A DNA stretch of 64,000 nucleotides from Psychromicrobium xiongbiense (GTDB lineage Bacteria; Actinomycetota; Actinomycetes; Actinomycetales; Micrococcaceae). Shown here one piece after another: positions 25,034-33,336 of the stretch. Every line of letters begins with the position of its first letter. The stretch's first letter is position 1. The DNA lies in NCBI RefSeq assembly GCF_030271165.1, contig NZ_JASSZH010000001.1, forward strand, positions 62,001 to 126,000. Direction: 5' to 3'. The notes under the pieces are model-generated. The model saw only the letters and a list, made by a program, of their open reading frames with translations, was not told where the DNA came from and did not search any database. The translations under genes and the position numbers were made by a program.

Positions 25034-26125
25034 GTGTCCCCCCACCGAATGCGGGCCGGAGCGGGCATATTAAGAAGTGTGAAGTTGGCAGAAATCCGGT
25101 CCCCGCATCCCGAATCGATGAGCGTGGGAGGGCGCGCGATTCCACGATGGATCCCCGGGGTGCTCGCCGCCGCACTCGCCGCTCTGCTGGCCTGGGGCAT
25201 TCACACGGTGATTCCCGCGATTCCGCTGCTGACCGCATCGGTGGCGCTCGGCATCGTGCTCGCTCAGTTGCCCTTTGCACATCAGGCCGTGACCGGCGTG
25301 CTCGCTCCAGGGCTCGGCCTGGCCGCAAAGAAATTCATGCGCCTCGGCATCGTGCTGCTGGGGCTCAAGCTGAGTCTCATCGACATTGCGCATCTGGGCT
25401 GGACGTCCATTGTCACCGTGGTCGGCGTCCTCGTGATCACCTTTGGAGTGACGCTCTGGCTGGGCAAACTGTTCCGGCTCCCGGGCCATGAACCGCTGCT
25501 GATCGCCACCGGCTTCTCGATCTGCGGGGCCTCCGCCATTGGCGCCATGAGTCACGTCGTCAGGTCCAAGGACGAGGAGACCGCAACGCCGGTCGCGTTG
25601 GTCACCCTCTGCGGCACCTTGGCGATTGCGATTCTGCCGCTGTTCTGGCATCCACTGGGCTTCACGGCCCTGCAATTCGGACACTGGGTCGGTGCCAGTG
25701 TGCACGATGTCGGCCAGGTCGTCGCCACCGCCCAGCTCGCTGGCACTGCCGCGCTGGGGGTCGCCATCGTGGTCAAACTCACCCGTGTGCTGATGCTTGC
25801 ACCCATGGTGGCTATCACGTCCCTGCTGATGCGCCGGAAAGCCAGCGCTCCGGCAGCGGGGCAGAAGCACCCGCCGATCGTTCCGCTCTTCGTCGCCGGC
25901 TTCCTTGCGGCGGTGCTGCTGCGCACCGGGGTGCCGATTCCGTCGGGGCTGCTTGACGCGGCAGACACCGTACAGACCGCTTTGCTGGCCATGGCGCTCT
26001 TCGGCCTGGGGACCGCGGTGCAGCTGAGTCGAATCCTGTTCACCGGATGGCGTTCCTTGGTGGTGGCACTGTTGTCCTGGACGCTGATTGCCGGGCTCTC
26101 CTGGGGTGCTGTGGAGTTAGGCTGA
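25034..26125 (+). CDS. YeiH-family putative sulfate exporter
   Basis: Membrane protein of up to 363 residues with about ten hydrophobic segments. It matches the YeiH/PF03601 family in FMRLGIVLLGLKLSLIDI, GFSICGASAIGAMSHVV and HDVGQVVATAQLAGTAALGVAIVVKLTRVLMLAP. The family is annotated as putative sulfate exporters, with little direct proof. The start is unsettled: GTG 25034, GTG 25079 and ATG 25118 are all possible, and the first membrane segment begins only near residue 40 of the longest form. TACAAT at 25005-25010 could be a -10 box. Confidence 0.82.
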   Translation: MSPHRMRAGAGILRSVKLAEIRSPHPESMSVGGRAIPRWIPGVLAAALAALLAWGIHTVIPAIPLLTASVALGIVLAQLPFAHQAVTGVLAPGLGLAAKKFMRLGIVLLGLKLSLIDIAHLGWTSIVTVVGVLVITFGVTLWLGKLFRLPGHEPLLIATGFSICGASAIGAMSHVVRSKDEETATPVALVTLCGTLAIAILPLFWHPLGFTALQFGHWVGASVHDVGQVVATAQLAGTAALGVAIVVKLTRVLMLAPMVAITSLLMRRKASAPAAGQKHPPIVPLFVAGFLAAVLLRTGVPIPSGLLDAADTVQTALLAMALFGLGTAVQLSRILFTGWRSLVVALLSWTLIAGLSWGAVELG

Positions 26126-26215
26126 TCGCCTCGACGTTGTGTGGCAAAGTTGTCTTGTAGGACAATTCACCCGGCAGAGCCCGGCAGAACAATGAATACC
26201 AAGGGAGTCATCACC

Positions 26216-26668
26216 ATGGACAACACGGCAAAGCAGCAGGTCAAAGACGCTCTGAAGGCTCAGGCGGAACGTGACCTGGCCTCGCTCGGGGTGGAGGTTT
26301 CCCGGGAACATTCGGCTGCTGAGCTGGATCAGACCGACTCCTTCTCGGTGGATGACCTCTCCCAGTCGGATGACGCGGGTGACTTCGTGGGCATCTACGA
26401 GGGCATCGAGGACCGGCAGAAGGCTGTGATCGCCACCATCGATGCGCTGGATGTCAGCCTGACGGACACCGTCCGCCCGGGCGCCATCGTCGCTTTCGAC
26501 GGCAGCCGGTACGTGGTGGGCGTCGTGGCGGAATCCTTCGACTGCGAGGGGGAGAGCTATGAAGGCATTGCCGTGGATTCCCCGGTGTTCGCCGTGATCA
26601 ACGGACTGCATGCCGGAGACAGCTTCACGGTCAACGGCACTGAACATCGGCTGGACCTGGTCGTCTAG
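26216..26668 (+). CDS. GreA/GreB C-terminal-like protein
   Basis: Protein of 150 residues. The C-terminal half (about 80-150) resembles the GreA/GreB C-terminal domain: RPGAIVAFDGSRYVVGVV, AVDSPVFAVINGLHAGDSFTVNG. The N-terminal part is acidic and too short to form the long Gre coiled coil. Gre C-terminal domains bind RNA polymerase, so a secondary-channel regulator is possible but unproven. ATG 26216 has AAGGGAG eight bases upstream, which rules out the longer frame from 26141. The upstream region has TTGTC-N6-GACAA at 26150-26165. Confidence 0.6.
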   Translation: MDNTAKQQVKDALKAQAERDLASLGVEVSREHSAAELDQTDSFSVDDLSQSDDAGDFVGIYEGIEDRQKAVIATIDALDVSLTDTVRPGAIVAFDGSRYVVGVVAESFDCEGESYEGIAVDSPVFAVINGLHAGDSFTVNGTEHRLDLVV

Positions 26669-28374
26669 CGCTTCACCAGCTCCAGCCGGCGGTACCGGTT
26701 CAGGGCCGCGGCGATCTCCTGGGGGCGTGGCCGGGTCATGAAGCCCGGGTGTCCGCCATGGGTGGACAGCGCGTCCAGGCCGTCGCGATCGATGCGCTCC
26801 GTGATCTGGCCGACCAGCTCGGAGACGCTCCGCTGGTTATCGCAGAGTTCGGCCAGACGATCCAGGGCGCGCGCAATCGCGGTGGTCTGTGCGGAGTCAA
26901 CCAGCTGAGGCAGCGCCTCGAGGCTGATGTCCTCCCGACCGTACTGTACAACCTTCGCGCTGCGCGCTTTAGCCGGTTTGGTTTTCTGCGCCGGGTGCAG
27001 CGATTGCCGGGCGGGAACCCGGGGTGTTGGTGTGTTGAAAACGTGCGCGGTGGCGGCGTCAGCAGCATCGGGGCCGGTTTCGCCTGCCGCGATGCTGCGC
27101 GCCTGCTCCGTGACATCGCGGGGCACATAGGAATCCATCGCAATGACGTGATCGGCGACGTCGAAGAACGCTCCGGAGCCACCGGCCACCAATACGGTGG
27201 AGACGCCCTTTTCGGTCAGCAGGGGGCGAACGCGATCCACAAAGGGCGTGATGGGTTCGCGGTCTGCCGGAATGAGCTCCCGCATCCGGTGATCGCGAAT
27301 CATGAAGTTGGTCGCAGAGGTGTCCTCATCGATGAGCAGCGCGGAGGTCCCGGCTTCCAGCGCCTCGGAGAGGTTGGAGGCCTGCGAGGTGGAACCGCTC
27401 GCATTGGTGGTGGAGAACGCCCGCGTGTCAGAGCCGGAGGGCAGATTGTTGATAAAGGGCGCAATGTCCACCCCGGTCACCGAGCGGCCATCCTCCGCAC
27501 GGATGGTGACGGCGTCCGGCCTGGTGATCACCCATTCGCGGCCATCCGAGCCGAGGTGGGGGTAGACGCCGCGTTCAATGGCCCGCAGGAGGGTCGATTT
27601 GCCGTGGTAGCCGCCGCCCACGATCACGGTGATCCCCTCCGGGATGCCCATCCCGGTGACCTGGCGTCCGCTGGGAACCTCAAAACTGACCTTCAGCGAT
27701 TCCGGGCTCTGAAACGGCACCGCACCCTCCTCCAGCGGCCGGTCCGAATCGCCCGAACGGCGCGGCAGGATGGCGCCATCGCCCACAAAGGAGACCAATC
27801 CGGCGCCTTTCAACTGCCCGCGCAACGACTCCTGATCCACCAGCAGATCCACCTGTTCACGCAGAGCGGCGCGATCCAGGCTGGTGTACAGCAGGGACTG
27901 GCTGGCGATCCGGGGAAGCACCTCGGTGAGCAGCCGCGCAGCCTCGCGTCCTCGGATTCGACGGCCACTGGCCGGAAGGCTGACGGCGATTCGCGCCTCT
28001 ACCCGCTCCGTGGACACCAGCACGTTCGTCCGCTCCAGAACCTGCTGCCCGGTGTGACCGATGCTGATGGGGTGGTGACCCGATGCCGCAGGCATCACCT
28101 GATGAATTGCCTGGGCAAAGCGGCGGGTCAGAAAATCGCTGACCGCAATGCGCTGAACGCGGGTCTCCAGCAAATCCGCAGGGAAGCCAGCGGTCTCTGC
28201 GTTGACGATGATGCGCATCAGCGACGGTGGTGCGTACGGGTCAACCTGAACGCGGTCGATGGCCAGTTCGATGCCGGGCGCCAGGTTGTAGCGACCCAGA
28301 AGTTGCTTATAGGAGGAGTAGCCTCGCCCATCGATGGCGTTCAGAGTCTGGTCGAGAGTTGAAAAATCACGCAT
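26665..28374 (-). CDS. Predicted ABC-class ATPase (PF09818 type)
   Basis: Soluble ATPase of 569 residues. The N-terminal domain starts NAIDGRGYSSYKQLLG. A P-loop is seen as IVGGGYHGKSTLLRAIERG (about residue 265), and a Walker B-like Asp/Glu lies in SALLIDEDTSATNFMIRD. This set is characteristic of the PF09818 'predicted ABC-class ATPase' family, whose role is unknown. ATG 28374 is chosen to begin with MRDFSTLDQ; a start at 28413 is possible. The 3' end meets the GreA-C-like gene with a four-base overlap, convergently. Confidence 0.78.
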   Translation of the reverse strand: MRDFSTLDQTLNAIDGRGYSSYKQLLGRYNLAPGIELAIDRVQVDPYAPPSLMRIIVNAETAGFPADLLETRVQRIAVSDFLTRRFAQAIHQVMPAASGHHPISIGHTGQQVLERTNVLVSTERVEARIAVSLPASGRRIRGREAARLLTEVLPRIASQSLLYTSLDRAALREQVDLLVDQESLRGQLKGAGLVSFVGDGAILPRRSGDSDRPLEEGAVPFQSPESLKVSFEVPSGRQVTGMGIPEGITVIVGGGYHGKSTLLRAIERGVYPHLGSDGREWVITRPDAVTIRAEDGRSVTGVDIAPFINNLPSGSDTRAFSTTNASGSTSQASNLSEALEAGTSALLIDEDTSATNFMIRDHRMRELIPADREPITPFVDRVRPLLTEKGVSTVLVAGGSGAFFDVADHVIAMDSYVPRDVTEQARSIAAGETGPDAADAATAHVFNTPTPRVPARQSLHPAQKTKPAKARSAKVVQYGREDISLEALPQLVDSAQTTAIARALDRLAELCDNQRSVSELVGQITERIDRDGLDALSTHGGHPGFMTRPRPQEIAAALNRYRRLELVKR

Positions 28375-28431
28375 GTGTCCAACAATTGCACATCCACCGG
28401 GGCAATGTGTCATCGGTGGCGCACCGGAGTG

Positions 28432-28992
28432 TCAGGACGCTCTGCGACCTGATGCCCGACGCGCCAGTTCAATGGTGAGCAGTGCCAGGACAGCGAGCCC
28501 CGCACAACAGAAGGGGAAAATGCCCTGATAGCCCGCGGCCGATGCCGATCCCAGGCCGATCACCGGCCCCGAAATGATCGCACCGAGGCGCCGGGTGTTC
28601 GTGAACAGGCCGGAGGCCAGACCCGGGCGCGGGATGATCTGCTGGAACAGCGTCGGTCCCATCCCGGCGACCACACCGAAAAACCATGCGTTGAGTACCT
28701 GCAGGGCGATGAACCCGGTAACGACGAGAGCCACCGCGCTCTTCGGTACCGGTGTGTGATCGTCCTCAGCGCTGCCCTTTTTCGCCGCAGTCTGGGGTGC
28801 AGACCGCCGTTGAGCCATCATCGCCAGGCTCGTGAGCACATTGAAGACCGCCACCAGGGCGACCACCACCAGGGCAACCACCGCCAGCGGCAGTACCGTG
28901 GCGACCATCAGCAGGAGGGCGAGCACCGGGTTCAGAAAGGTGAACTGAAGACCCCAGAACAGCGCGGAGGAGGGGACCAGAAGCCGCTTCAC
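28432..28992 (-). pseudogene. Internally shortened MFS sugar-efflux transporter (SetA/SetB-like)
   Basis: Only 186 residues, against about 400 for the family. The end is clearly the last four segments of a SetB-type efflux protein: LQVLNAWFFGVVAGMGPTLFQQIIPRPGLASG and LFTNTRRLGAIISGPVIGL (read in parts). The start, VKRLLVPSSALFWG and FLNPVLALLL, looks like the first segment of an MFS protein. The middle six or so segments are missing, which suggests an internal deletion. AAAGGTG precedes GTG 28992, so a short protein could still be made. It is probably nonfunctional. Confidence 0.55.
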
Positions 28993-29144
28993 CGGTTCAC
29001 CTTTCTCAGCCCTGCTGCGCGGGATTTCTTCCCTGACCGGGAGCAGGGCGCACAAAAATCGCAACTATTCGACAACTACTGCTGTGAGGATTGTGCTGGC
29101 TGGTCCGGGACCCCTCGTGACCTGAGTTTGATAGCATCCGGGGC

Positions 29145-29588
29145 ATGGGCATCAGACTGGAAAACGTCGGTATTGCCGTTCGTGATATCGAGGCCGCGAT
29201 CGCGTTTTTCACCGACCTCGGCCTGACGGTCCTCGGCCGCGATACGGTGAGCGGCGAATGGGCGGATACTGCTGTTGGACTCGATGGCAATCATGCCAGG
29301 ATCGCGGTGCTTCAGACGCCGGATGGACAGGGGCGCCTTGAGTTCTTCGAATACCTCCACCCCGAGGCGATTGAGACCAATCCCACGCTTCCCCATGAGA
29401 TCGGCATGCACCGCGTGGCCTTCGCCGTCGACGACATCGACGAATCCCTGGCGATTGCTGCACGGCACGGTTGTTACCCACTTCGCGGCGTGGCGAACTA
29501 CGAGGGCGTATACAAACTCACCTACCTGCGCGGGCCGAGCGGCATCCTGGTGATGTTTGCCCAGGACTTGAGAGAGACCACCACCTGA
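29145..29588 (+). CDS. VOC/glyoxalase-like protein
   Basis: Protein of 147 residues with the vicinal oxygen chelate pattern: IRLENVGIAVRDIEAAIAFFTDLGL in the first half and MHRVAFAVDDIDESLAIAARHG in the second, ending with YLRGPSGILVMFAQ. Metal-ligand candidates are the late Glu/His positions of each half. The family includes glyoxalases, dioxygenases and drug-binding proteins. It lies 15 bases before an aromatic hydroxylase gene and is likely cotranscribed with it, so a role on the same aromatic substrate is possible. Confidence 0.8.
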   Translation: MGIRLENVGIAVRDIEAAIAFFTDLGLTVLGRDTVSGEWADTAVGLDGNHARIAVLQTPDGQGRLEFFEYLHPEAIETNPTLPHEIGMHRVAFAVDDIDESLAIAARHGCYPLRGVANYEGVYKLTYLRGPSGILVMFAQDLRETTT

Positions 29589-29603
29589 GGGAGGCGATAC
29601 CTG

Positions 29604-31115
29604 ATGCCGCAGCATTCCACCAGCATCGTCATCGTGGGTGCCGGACCTACCGGGCTGATGCTGGCCAACTGCCTGCAGAGGCTGGGCGTAGCCTTTGTTC
29701 TCTTCGACTCAAAATCTGGCCCCACCCGCGAATCCAGGGCACTCGTTCTGCAGGCACGCAGCCTGGAAATCTATGCCCAGCTGGGACTGGCCTCCACCGT
29801 GCTGCAGCAGGTCATCCCGGCCCCGGCCATCGTTCCGGGATTCGGCGCCAGGACCTTCAGGGCACTGAAATTTCAGCCGCTCAGCTCCGGGCTGAGCCCC
29901 TACCCAGGTCTTCACATCTTGGAACAGAGCAAAAACGAGCAGATTCTCAAAGAGTCATTGGACGCTGCCGGTGCAGACGTTCGCTGGAACACCCGGCTGG
30001 CCTCGATCGAATTGCTGGGCCGCGATGGAGTGCGGGTGAGCGTTCTGGCGGCCGATGGCGGCGAGCAACTCATCGAGGCCCGGTACCTCGTCGGGGCGGA
30101 TGGTGGCTCGTCCGCTGTGCGGGAGTTATGCGGAATTCCCTTTGACGGGGTGACCAACAGGAGCACTTTTTATGTGGCGGATGCTCGGGGCGTCCACGGG
30201 CTGGTGGAGCAGGCGGTCAATCTGCGGTTCAGTGAGACCGACTTTCTGCTCAGCTTCCCGCTCGGCAGCGCTGGGCGGCATCGGGTGATCGGTGTGGTTC
30301 ATACCGGGGGAGCGGAGCCGGAGTCGGTGTCTGAGCCGGAGGCTCAGCAGACCCTGCACCGGGAATTCGGGGTCGGATACCGGGAGTCCTCCTGGTTTTC
30401 CACCTATCGGGTTCATCATCGCGTGGCCCGACATTTCCGCGCCGGTGCGGTTTTTCTAGCCGGCGATGCAGCCCATGTGCACTCGCCGGTGGGTGCGCAG
30501 GGGATGAACACCGGCCTTCAGGACGCGCACAATCTGGCCTGCAAGCTGGCCGACGTCCTGGTCGGGAACGCACCGGAGATCAGCCTGGACCGCTACGATG
30601 CCGAACGGCGTCCGGTGGCGTTGCGCCTGGTCGCCTCGACCGATCGGCTGTTCAGCACCGTGACCTCCGGCTCCTGGCTGGCCCGACTGCTGCGCGGAAG
30701 GGTCCTGCCCCACGTGCTGCCACTGGCGGCGGCGGTGGCAGCACGGATCGCGCGGGCCGCACGCATCGTTGAGTATCTCTCGCAGACGCGCATCCACTAC
30801 TGGATGAGCGATGAGGAGCGCCGCGCCGCGCATGGCCGACGTGACCAGGTGGTCGGGCGACGACTGCCCTGGAACGGTGACAACTATGACGTTCTGTCGG
30901 CCCTGAGCTGGCAGATCCATCTGTACGGCCCCTGTCCGCCGGACCTTTCACCGAGGCTGGCTCGCGAATCCGGGCTGGAGGTGCAGTGTTTTCCCACGAT
31001 CCGCAACCCTCGTTTGCAGGCCGGCAAGGCCTATCTGATCCGTCGTGATGGCTTCGTCGCCGCCCGCCAGCCCGTGCAGGATTCCACCGCCGAGTGGTCC
31101 CGCTGGGCCACTTGA
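29604..31115 (+). CDS. FAD-dependent aromatic monooxygenase (PheA/TfdB family)
   Basis: Flavoprotein hydroxylase of 503 residues. The FAD signature GAGPTGLMLANCLQRLG is at about residues 11-28, the DG motif is in VGADGGSSAVREL, and the second FAD motif is VFLAGDAAHVHSPVGAQGMN. A C-terminal thioredoxin-like tail seems short. The family hydroxylates phenols and some antibiotics with NAD(P)H and oxygen. Its operon partner is the VOC protein just upstream. A strong hairpin follows the stop. The substrate is not predictable. Confidence 0.85.
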   Translation: MPQHSTSIVIVGAGPTGLMLANCLQRLGVAFVLFDSKSGPTRESRALVLQARSLEIYAQLGLASTVLQQVIPAPAIVPGFGARTFRALKFQPLSSGLSPYPGLHILEQSKNEQILKESLDAAGADVRWNTRLASIELLGRDGVRVSVLAADGGEQLIEARYLVGADGGSSAVRELCGIPFDGVTNRSTFYVADARGVHGLVEQAVNLRFSETDFLLSFPLGSAGRHRVIGVVHTGGAEPESVSEPEAQQTLHREFGVGYRESSWFSTYRVHHRVARHFRAGAVFLAGDAAHVHSPVGAQGMNTGLQDAHNLACKLADVLVGNAPEISLDRYDAERRPVALRLVASTDRLFSTVTSGSWLARLLRGRVLPHVLPLAAAVAARIARAARIVEYLSQTRIHYWMSDEERRAAHGRRDQVVGRRLPWNGDNYDVLSALSWQIHLYGPCPPDLSPRLARESGLEVQCFPTIRNPRLQAGKAYLIRRDGFVAARQPVQDSTAEWSRWAT

Positions 31116-31136
31116 GGGACGGTGCCGGCTGCCTCC

Positions 31137-31178
31137 GGATGCGCAGGGGACCGCCAGCTGACGGTCCCCTGCGCATCC
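31137..31178. terminator. Bidirectional hairpin terminator
   Basis: A perfect 17-bp stem with an eight-base loop: arms at 31137-31153 and 31162-31178. It sits between the convergent monooxygenase and aldo/keto reductase genes and can serve both. There is no long T run, as is usual in GC-rich actinobacteria. Confidence 0.85.
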
Positions 31179-31205
31179 TCGTTCTGGGCATCCGGTCAGG
31201 CTGGC

Positions 31206-32240
31206 TTAGCGGCCACCCTCCATCTTGCGGCTGCGCTGCTCCTGAGCCCGGGGTCCATAGGGGTAGATGCCGAGCCGGGGCTGGCTCGCCTGGGTCAACT
31301 GCTCGGTTTCCTCAGGAGAGAGGACGAGCTCTGCGGCAGCCAGGTTGTCGTTCAGCTGCTCCACGGTGCGCGCACCCAGAATGACTGAGGTGACGGCTGG
31401 GCGATCCACCAGCCAGGCCAATGCCACCTGAGAAGGACTCACCTCGTGGCGTCCTGCGATGGCCTCCACCGTGTCGATGACCTCCCAGGTCTGCGGGTTG
31501 TCGTTACGGGCCTGCCAGGCCTCCATACCGCGGGTCGGGTTCTCGCCCAGTCTGGTGGCGCCTACGGGCGCCTGATCGCGCTTGTATTTACCGGAAAGCC
31601 AGCCACCGCCCAGGGGGGACCAGGGCAGAAGTCCGATGCCGGCATCGAGCGCTGCGGGAACGATCTCTGACTCGATCTCCCGGACCAGCAGGCTGTACTG
31701 CGGCTGCAGGGTCACCGGTGGGTGCCAGCCGTGAGCTTTCGCGACGTGGACAGCCTTGGTGAGTTGCCAGCCCAGGAAGTTGGAGAAACCGTAGTAATTG
31801 ATTTTGCCGCGGACGACGGCGTCCTCCAGGAAGTGGAGAGTTTCCTCCAGCGGGGTGATCGGGTCCCAGGCATGCATCTGATACAGATCGATCTGCTCCA
31901 CGCCCAGTCGGCGGAGCGAATCGTCCAGAGCGCGGGTCAGATGCCGACGTGAGGTGCCGAGGTCATTAGGGGCCGTTCCCATCGGGAAACGGCCCTTGGT
32001 GGCGATCACCACGGTGTCCCGGGCTTCGGGTCGCTGACTTAACCAGCGGCCGATGATCTCCTCCGAGACCCCGGCGCTGTAGACATCGGCGGTATCGATG
32101 AAATTGCCGCCTGCGGCAACATAACGATCCAGGATGGCGTGTGAGGCTTCCTCCGAGGCCTCTGCCCCGAAGGTCATGGTTCCCAGTGCATAGTCGGATA
32201 CCACGGTGCCGCTGTGTCCCAGTGTGCGGTAGTGCATCAT
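31206..32240 (-). CDS. Aldo/keto reductase
   Basis: AKR of 344 residues. The N-terminal beta-hairpin and first barrel strand MHYRTLGHSGTVVSDYALGTMTFG, then FIDTADVYSAGVSEEIIG with catalytic Asp and Tyr, are clear. GKINYYGFSNF and the C-terminal VILGARTVEQLNDNL fit the NADP-binding site of the AKR family. It reduces aldehydes or ketones. It follows the extended SDR with an ATGA overlap, so the two form an operon that probably answers to the divergent MmyB-type regulator. Confidence 0.88.
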   Translation of the reverse strand: MMHYRTLGHSGTVVSDYALGTMTFGAEASEEASHAILDRYVAAGGNFIDTADVYSAGVSEEIIGRWLSQRPEARDTVVIATKGRFPMGTAPNDLGTSRRHLTRALDDSLRRLGVEQIDLYQMHAWDPITPLEETLHFLEDAVVRGKINYYGFSNFLGWQLTKAVHVAKAHGWHPPVTLQPQYSLLVREIESEIVPAALDAGIGLLPWSPLGGGWLSGKYKRDQAPVGATRLGENPTRGMEAWQARNDNPQTWEVIDTVEAIAGRHEVSPSQVALAWLVDRPAVTSVILGARTVEQLNDNLAAAELVLSPEETEQLTQASQPRLGIYPYGPRAQEQRSRKMEGGR

Positions 32241-33094
32241 GCTCCTTGAGTGGTTTCGGTACGCCAGCTGAATTCGGGTTCAAAACCCAGAAGACGTCTG
32301 GCTTTGTCGATGGAAAGCAGCGTTTCGTGCTCTCCGAGTTCTTTGGCGATGGGAACTTCGGGGAAGATCTCTGCCGCGAGGCTGGCGCTGGAGCGGCTCA
32401 TCACGGTGTCAGCGTTCGCGATGATGAAGGCTTCGAAGCCGGGAGTGCCGTTCTCCAGCGCGCGGGCCACTGCCTGCGCTCCGTCGCGACCGTCGATGTA
32501 GCCCCAGAGGTTCCATTTGCGCAGGGTCGCATCCGCATCGAAAGCGGGGAACCGCGCATAGTCGGCAGGATCCATGACGTTGGAGAATCGCAGGCCCACG
32601 ATGCTCAGCTCCGGGTCCCAGCGGGTCAGTTCCTTCGCCATCTGCTCCTCCAGGTGTTTCACCAGGGAGTAGGTGCTTTCCGGCCGGGCCGGGTACTCCT
32701 CATCCACCGGAATATAGGGCGGCGGCACATCGAAGGGCAGTCCCAGCACCGTCTCGGAGGAGGCATAGACGATCTTCGTGATGCCCGCCCGCCGTGCCGC
32801 CTGAAAGACGTTGTAGGTGGAGAGCATGTTGTTCTCAAAGGTCGCGGCATCGGGGGCGATGCCGGGTGCCGGAATGGCTGCGAGGTGCACCACCGCATCA
32901 AAGCCGGTGTGCCGTTCTTCCAGCCCCAGAAACAGATCCAGCACCTGGCCGTAGTTTTGCAGGTCGATGGCGACGAAGCCCGGCCCGCGCTCACCGGTGC
33001 GGTCCAGTGTGAGCACCTGGTGCCCGTCTTCGGTCAACCGGCGGACCACATGTCTACCCAGTTTTCCGTTGCCGCCGGTCACTGCAATTCTCAT
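32237..33094 (-). CDS. NAD(P)-dependent epimerase/dehydratase-type extended SDR
   Basis: Protein of 285 residues with the extended-SDR nucleotide motif GGNGKLGRHVVRRL at about 7-20, VVHLAAIPAPG, and a later Tyr-x-x-x-Lys in ESTYSLVKHLEE. The family includes uronate dehydrogenases and sugar epimerases. It is the first gene of an operon with the aldo/keto reductase. SDR genes of this kind are commonly found beside MmyB-type regulators in actinobacteria, as here. Confidence 0.85.
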   Translation of the reverse strand: MRIAVTGGNGKLGRHVVRRLTEDGHQVLTLDRTGERGPGFVAIDLQNYGQVLDLFLGLEERHTGFDAVVHLAAIPAPGIAPDAATFENNMLSTYNVFQAARRAGITKIVYASSETVLGLPFDVPPPYIPVDEEYPARPESTYSLVKHLEEQMAKELTRWDPELSIVGLRFSNVMDPADYARFPAFDADATLRKWNLWGYIDGRDGAQAVARALENGTPGFEAFIIANADTVMSRSSASLAAEIFPEVPIAKELGEHETLLSIDKARRLLGFEPEFSWRTETTQGA

Positions 33095-33223
33095 TTTTAC
33101 TCCTTCGTGAGGTAGAGGTGGTCAGGCCCGCGGTACCGTCATTTTCCGGCGAATCCGGAGCCGAGTGCTCTGGGAACCGCGATAACTCCACCCTAGATCT
33201 CGCAATGGCGACGGCGCGTGGCC

Positions 33224-33284
33224 CTGCGAATCCTAGGAAGGCCTGGCCACCGAGCCGTTCGGTCAATAGTCCTAGGATTCGCAG
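33224..33284. promoter_or_regulatory. 15-bp inverted repeat in the SDR/MmyB divergent promoter region
   Basis: CTGCGAATCCTAGGA (33224-33238) and its exact reverse complement TCCTAGGATTCGCAG (33270-33284) are 31 bases apart. Each arm contains the 8-bp palindrome TCCTAGGA, so there may be two dimer sites facing each other. The pair lies between the divergent SDR-AKR operon and the MmyB-type regulator gene, the expected place for its operators. Confidence 0.7.
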
Positions 33285-33336
33285 ACCCCCTTTCGAGAGT
33301 CCAGTGCTATGGAGGGGAGAGGTCTGCGGTGCCAGA

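Noticed and set aside
26150-26165. TTGTC-N6-GACAA upstream of the GreA-C-like gene as an operator
   Set aside because: Arms of five bases are too short to stand alone without a second copy or an adjacent regulator; kept only as a note in the gene entry.
26749-28362. A 537-codon frame antisense to the ABC-class ATPase
   Set aside because: It mirrors the third-position GC bias of the real gene and shows no domain.
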